Below, in pieces: positions 61,009-64,000 of a stretch of 64,000 nt of DNA (position 1 is its first letter; the number at the start of each line of letters is the position of its first letter). The stretch is from Pontibacter virosus (GTDB lineage: Bacteria > Bacteroidota > Bacteroidia > Cytophagales > Hymenobacteraceae), in contig NZ_QEKI01000003.1 of assembly GCF_003096355.1 (NCBI RefSeq), positions 248,001 to 312,000 of the forward strand, read 5' to 3'. The position numbers and the translations under genes are program-made. The notes beneath the pieces are model-generated. The model did no database searches and had not been told where the DNA came from. It saw only the letters and a program-made list of their open reading frames with translations.

Positions 61009-62415
61009 ATGCGTCCAGTAGAGGCACTTAGAACAAGTTTTCCGTTTGAGCCTACCCAGGATCAGGCGCGGCTTTTTGCCAAGCTTGACGAATTTATATC
61101 GGACACCGAAGCCGAAAAATCTGTGTTCTTGCTTAAAGGCTACGCCGGTACAGGTAAAACAACCGTGGTTACCTCGCTGGTGAAGATTCTCCGCACCTTT
61201 GGGTATAAGTATGTGTTGCTGGCCCCGACAGGCCGTGCTGCCAAGGTGATGGCCTCGTACAGCGGCCGCAAAGCGTTTACCATCCACAAAAAGATATACC
61301 GGCAAACGGCTAACCCTTATTCCGAAGGACTGGCCTTCACCCGCATGCCCAACAAAGCGGACAAGACCTTTTACATCGTAGACGAGTCATCCATGATCTC
61401 GGACGACACTGGCTTTGGGCAAAATGGTTTGCTGCGGGACCTGATGGGCTACGTGTTTGAGAACAAGAGCAACAAACTACTCTTGATCGGTGATACGGCC
61501 CAGTTGCCCCCGGTTAACCAGGCACTTAGTCCGGCACTTAACGCAGATTACTTAAAGCAAAACTTCCGTTGCCAGGTACACGAGCTGGAACTACGCCAGG
61601 TCATGCGACAGGCGGAGGCCTCGGGCATACTGATGAATGCCACGCAGCTGCGTGACCAATTGCTAAGCGATAAGCCTGAGATAAAACTGCACACCAAAGG
61701 CTGGCGCGACATTTACCGCATGACGGGCGAAAAGCTTGAAGACGGCCTGCGCTACGCTTACGACAAGTTTGGGGTTGAGAACTCCATTGTGATTTGCCGC
61801 TCCAACAAGTCCGCTAACCTGTACAATCAACACATCCGGCGCCAGATATTTTTCTCGGAGGACGAGATCGGCGTGGGGGATTACCTGATGATCGTGCGAA
61901 ATAACTACTTCTGGTTGCCAAAGGAGTCTAACATCGGCTTTATGGCCAATGGCGACTTTGTCGAGATCACCAAAATCATCCGGTATGAGGACATGTACGA
62001 CCTCCGCTTTGCCGATGTGCGCGTGCGATTCGTTGACTATCCGGAAGAGGATGAACTGGAAGTGAAAATCATGCTCGACACCTTGTATACCGATGCGCCG
62101 GCCTTGCCAGCCGACCAGAACAAGAAGCTGTATGATGCGGTGCTGCAGGATTACGCAGACATCAAAAACAAACGGGAGCGCTCCAAAGAGATGAAGCAAA
62201 ACCCCTACCTGAATGCGCTGCAGGTAAAGTTTGCTTATGCCCTGACCTGCCATAAAGCGCAGGGTGGCCAGTGGAAAGCCGTATTTGTCGATCAGGGATT
62301 CTTGAAGGATGATATGGTGAACGAGGAATTTGCGCGCTGGCTTTATACGGCGCTCACCCGTTCGTCGGAAGAGTTATACCTGCTGAACTTTAGCAAGCAA
62401 CTATTGGTTGACTGA
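61009..62415 (+). CDS. ATP-dependent helicase, RecD/Dda-like
   Basis: The 468-residue superfamily 1B helicase has Walker A GYAGTGKTT, APTGRAAKV (Ia), IVDESSM (II, DExx), GDTAQLPPV (III) and the C-terminal YALTCHKAQGGQWKAVFVDQ and YTALTRSSEELYLL (V-VI, UvrD_C_2-type). Size resembles Dda-type helicases rather than RecD2 (about 700 residues or more). Likely DNA-repair helicase. Confidence 0.92.
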   Translation: MRPVEALRTSFPFEPTQDQARLFAKLDEFISDTEAEKSVFLLKGYAGTGKTTVVTSLVKILRTFGYKYVLLAPTGRAAKVMASYSGRKAFTIHKKIYRQTANPYSEGLAFTRMPNKADKTFYIVDESSMISDDTGFGQNGLLRDLMGYVFENKSNKLLLIGDTAQLPPVNQALSPALNADYLKQNFRCQVHELELRQVMRQAEASGILMNATQLRDQLLSDKPEIKLHTKGWRDIYRMTGEKLEDGLRYAYDKFGVENSIVICRSNKSANLYNQHIRRQIFFSEDEIGVGDYLMIVRNNYFWLPKESNIGFMANGDFVEITKIIRYEDMYDLRFADVRVRFVDYPEEDELEVKIMLDTLYTDAPALPADQNKKLYDAVLQDYADIKNKRERSKEMKQNPYLNALQVKFAYALTCHKAQGGQWKAVFVDQGFLKDDMVNEEFARWLYTALTRSSEELYLLNFSKQLLVD

Positions 62416-62494
62416 TATATTCAGATGGTCTGCCAAAACGTTAGAACATAACAACAGACAAATCGTAACAGCAATAGCAAAACCCTTTATACGT

Positions 62495-62941
62495 ATGAAA
62501 AAGTTAATCCTGTCTTTTGCAATGGCAGCACTGGTAGCCGGTGGTGCCGTAGCACAGCAAGGCCCTGCCAAGCAAACGGCCGCTCCACAGGCACAGGCCA
62601 AATCAGGTCCTGCCATCACGTTTGAGTCAACCGAGCACAACTTTGGTGAGATCGCGCAAGGCGATGTGGTAGAACATACCTTTACCTTTACCAACACGGG
62701 TACACAGCCGCTTGTGATTGATCGCGTGGATGTTACTTGCGGGTGCACATCACCTGACTGGACCAAAGAGGCGGTGATGCCAGGCAAGACTGGTTATGTG
62801 AAGGCCAAGTACAACAGCGCTGGTCGCATGGGCCAGCAGAAGAAAGCCATCACGATTCACTCGAATACAGGTGAGCCAACGTACGTTTACATCGTAACCA
62901 ACATCAAAGAGAAGCCGGCTTCTGCCGCTAAAACACAGTAA
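62495..62941 (+). CDS. DUF1573 secreted protein
   Basis: I take the ATG at 62495; the earlier frame has 29 extra residues overlapping the helicase end, which is unlikely. The 148-residue product has a signal peptide (MKKLILSFAMAALVAGGAVAQQ) and the DUF1573 core FESTEHNFGEIAQGDVVEHTFTFTNTGTQPLVIDRVDVTCGCTSPDW, an Ig-like fold with the CGCT motif. Function unknown; common in Bacteroidota in many copies. A strong terminator follows. Confidence 0.9.
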   Translation: MKKLILSFAMAALVAGGAVAQQGPAKQTAAPQAQAKSGPAITFESTEHNFGEIAQGDVVEHTFTFTNTGTQPLVIDRVDVTCGCTSPDWTKEAVMPGKTGYVKAKYNSAGRMGQQKKAITIHSNTGEPTYVYIVTNIKEKPASAAKTQ

Positions 62942-62957
62942 GTGGCTATACATTCCC

Positions 62958-63002
62958 AAAAGAGAAAGGCTCCCGGCAAATAACCGGGAGCCTTTCTCTT
63001 TT
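62958..63002. terminator. Bidirectional terminator
   Basis: 19-bp perfect stem (AAAAGAGAAAGGCTCCCGG / CCGGGAGCCTTTCTCTTTT, loop CAAATAA) between DUF1573 and the convergent DUF423 gene. Confidence 0.93.
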
Positions 63003-63018
63003 GTATAATTCCTATACC

Positions 63019-63396
63019 TTAAAGCGCTTTCAGGATGGCGTAGAACAGGGCGGCCCAACCCACAATCATAGCAGTTCCACCGATTGGGGTAATGGCACCC
63101 ATCCAGGTCACGCCCGTCAGGATCAAGGTATAGAGTGAGCCCGAGAAGATGATGATGCCGATCAGGAAGGCCCAGGCGGCAATCTGCAGGGCTGGGTGCT
63201 CCACTTTAAACAGCAGCAGCCCCACTGCCAGCAGGGCCAGTGTATGGTACATCTGGTATTTCACAGCGGTCTCAAAGGTCTCGACACGGTTGGTGGCGCG
63301 CAGCATGGGGGCCAGGGCATGCGCCCCGAAGGCGCCGATCATCACGCTAAGTGCGCCCAGGGCACTGGCTATTAAGAGTATGGCTTTTTGAGTCAC
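63019..63396 (-). CDS. DUF423 membrane protein
   Basis: The 125-residue protein starts with GTG (complement 63394-63396). It has four hydrophobic segments and the DUF423 motif GAFGAHAL (residues 21-28), and FETAVKYQMYHTLALLAVGLL. Family of unknown function, small inner-membrane protein. Confidence 0.88.
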   Translation of the reverse strand: MTQKAILLIASALGALSVMIGAFGAHALAPMLRATNRVETFETAVKYQMYHTLALLAVGLLLFKVEHPALQIAAWAFLIGIIIFSGSLYTLILTGVTWMGAITPIGGTAMIVGWAALFYAILKAL

Positions 63397-63451
63397 GGGT
63401 AAAGTGTATTTTGGTTTGACAAACGCTAATTTCCGACATTAATCAGCCATT

Positions 63452-64000
63452 TCATAATTCCAGGTACAAGTTGGGGTAATCCGAAATTAGCCCGTCCACG
63501 CCCATGTCTTTTAATCGCTGCATCACCTGCAATTCATTGATCGTCCAGGGAACTACCTTCATGCCTTTTGCATGGCAATCTTTGATTAACTTTGGCGTGA
63601 CGAGCCTGTAATAGGGGCTGTAGATGTCAGGTATAAAACCCAGCGCTTCCAGGTTCTTGTCAAGCCCCTTCACGTTTTCAACCAGGAGCGAAGTTTTCAT
63701 ATGCGGGTAGTGCTGGCGCAGTACCTGCAGCGTGCGCACGTCAAACGACTGGATGATGACCCACCCGGCTATACCTTTCGCTTCGATCACGCCCATGAGC
63801 AATTCCACAAATTCCTCGGGAGCAGGGTGCAGCTTGCCGTCACCGCTAGGCTTTGATTTCGTCTCGATGTTGTAGTTTACTTGCGGCAAGTCATTCTGCT
63901 GCAGGTGGGTCTGCACTGAGTCGATCAGGTCGGAGAGGAGGGGTTTGTAAACAGCAAGCTTCTCCTGCTGCGGAAACTTGTTGTAAAATTTGGAGCCCGC
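63452..64000 (-). CDS. Glycerophosphodiester phosphodiesterase, partial (N-terminus off window)
   Basis: The frame runs from beyond the window edge to the stop at 63452, giving at least 183 residues; the apparent GTG start at 63916 is internal. It reads KFYNKFPQQEKLAVYKPLLS, YNIETKSKPSGDGKLHPAPEEFVELL, IIQSFDVRTLQVLRQHYP, and MKVVPWTINELQVMQRLKDMGVDGLISDYPNL, the GDPD TIM-barrel. Hydrolyses glycerophosphodiesters. The N-terminal HRG motif is off the window. Confidence 0.92.
   Translation of the reverse strand, partial: AGSKFYNKFPQQEKLAVYKPLLSDLIDSVQTHLQQNDLPQVNYNIETKSKPSGDGKLHPAPEEFVELLMGVIEAKGIAGWVIIQSFDVRTLQVLRQHYPHMKTSLLVENVKGLDKNLEALGFIPDIYSPYYRLVTPKLIKDCHAKGMKVVPWTINELQVMQRLKDMGVDGLISDYPNLYLEL

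Noticed and set aside
62408..62494. Upstream extension of the DUF1573 frame
   Set aside because: It overlaps the helicase end and lacks a signal peptide, while the ATG at 62495 gives a perfect one.

Overview
The window is chromosomal DNA from a member of the Bacteroidota, most likely order Cytophagales and plausibly a Pontibacter-like Hymenobacteraceae. The signs are a SusC/SusD pair, a type IX secretion C-terminal sorting domain and a T9SS plug lipoprotein, a DUF3276/Pur-alpha-like protein, GntG-type threonine aldolase, promoters of the TAnnTTTG type, weak Shine-Dalgarno sites and medium-high GC content. The genus is inference. There is no phage, rRNA operon or CRISPR array. One tRNA (Glu) is present.

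Layout. Bases 1-5.5 kb hold a truncated TspO-family gene, lipoprotein and envelope/stress genes (PRC-barrel/DUF2382, OmpA) and two Rossmann oxidoreductases. From 5.45 to 6.6 kb lies a repeat-rich gene-free stretch, including a 246-bp element with terminal inverted repeats and an 11-bp target duplication. From 6.6 to 13 kb is a SusC-SusD-metallophosphoesterase operon. From 13 to 22.8 kb are secreted and envelope enzymes (M64 peptidase, SIMPL protein, EEP nuclease/phosphatase, beta-lactamase-family hydrolase, DUF5723 protein, gamma-glutamyltransferase). From 23 to 29.2 kb is a tightly overlapping five-gene operon: MoxR-type AAA ATPase, unknown protein, zincin-plus-VWA protein (frameshifted here), unknown protein, and an adenylate-forming ligase. 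From 30.6 to 34.1 kb is an aromatic amino acid operon (aminotransferase, then one polypeptide carrying prephenate dehydrogenase, DAHP synthase and chorismate mutase). It is preceded by two tandem Tyr/Phe-rich leader peptides, each followed by an intrinsic terminator, which is a double transcription attenuator. From 34.3 to 38 kb is sulfate assimilation (cysN, cysD, cysH, a DUF2061 membrane protein) with a divergently unlinked upstream Rrf2 regulator. From 38.8 to 42.6 kb is a porin-BCCT transporter-universal stress protein operon. The remainder is mostly housekeeping: HIU hydrolase, Crp/Fnr, isochorismatase, LLM oxidoreductase, AraC, tRNA-Glu, T9SS plug, ychF, rlpA, DUF58, AlkA-like glycosylase, ltaE, pyrE, Nudix proteins, coaD, RecD-like helicase, DUF1573, DUF423 and a truncated GDPD.

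The strongest new signals are the tandem tyrosine/phenylalanine attenuator together with its trifunctional enzyme, the MoxR/zincin-VWA/ligase operon, a GGTATAG/CTATACC octamer scattered at very high density through genes and spacers, and the MITE-like element. Family names are from recognition of the translated sequences, with no database search.
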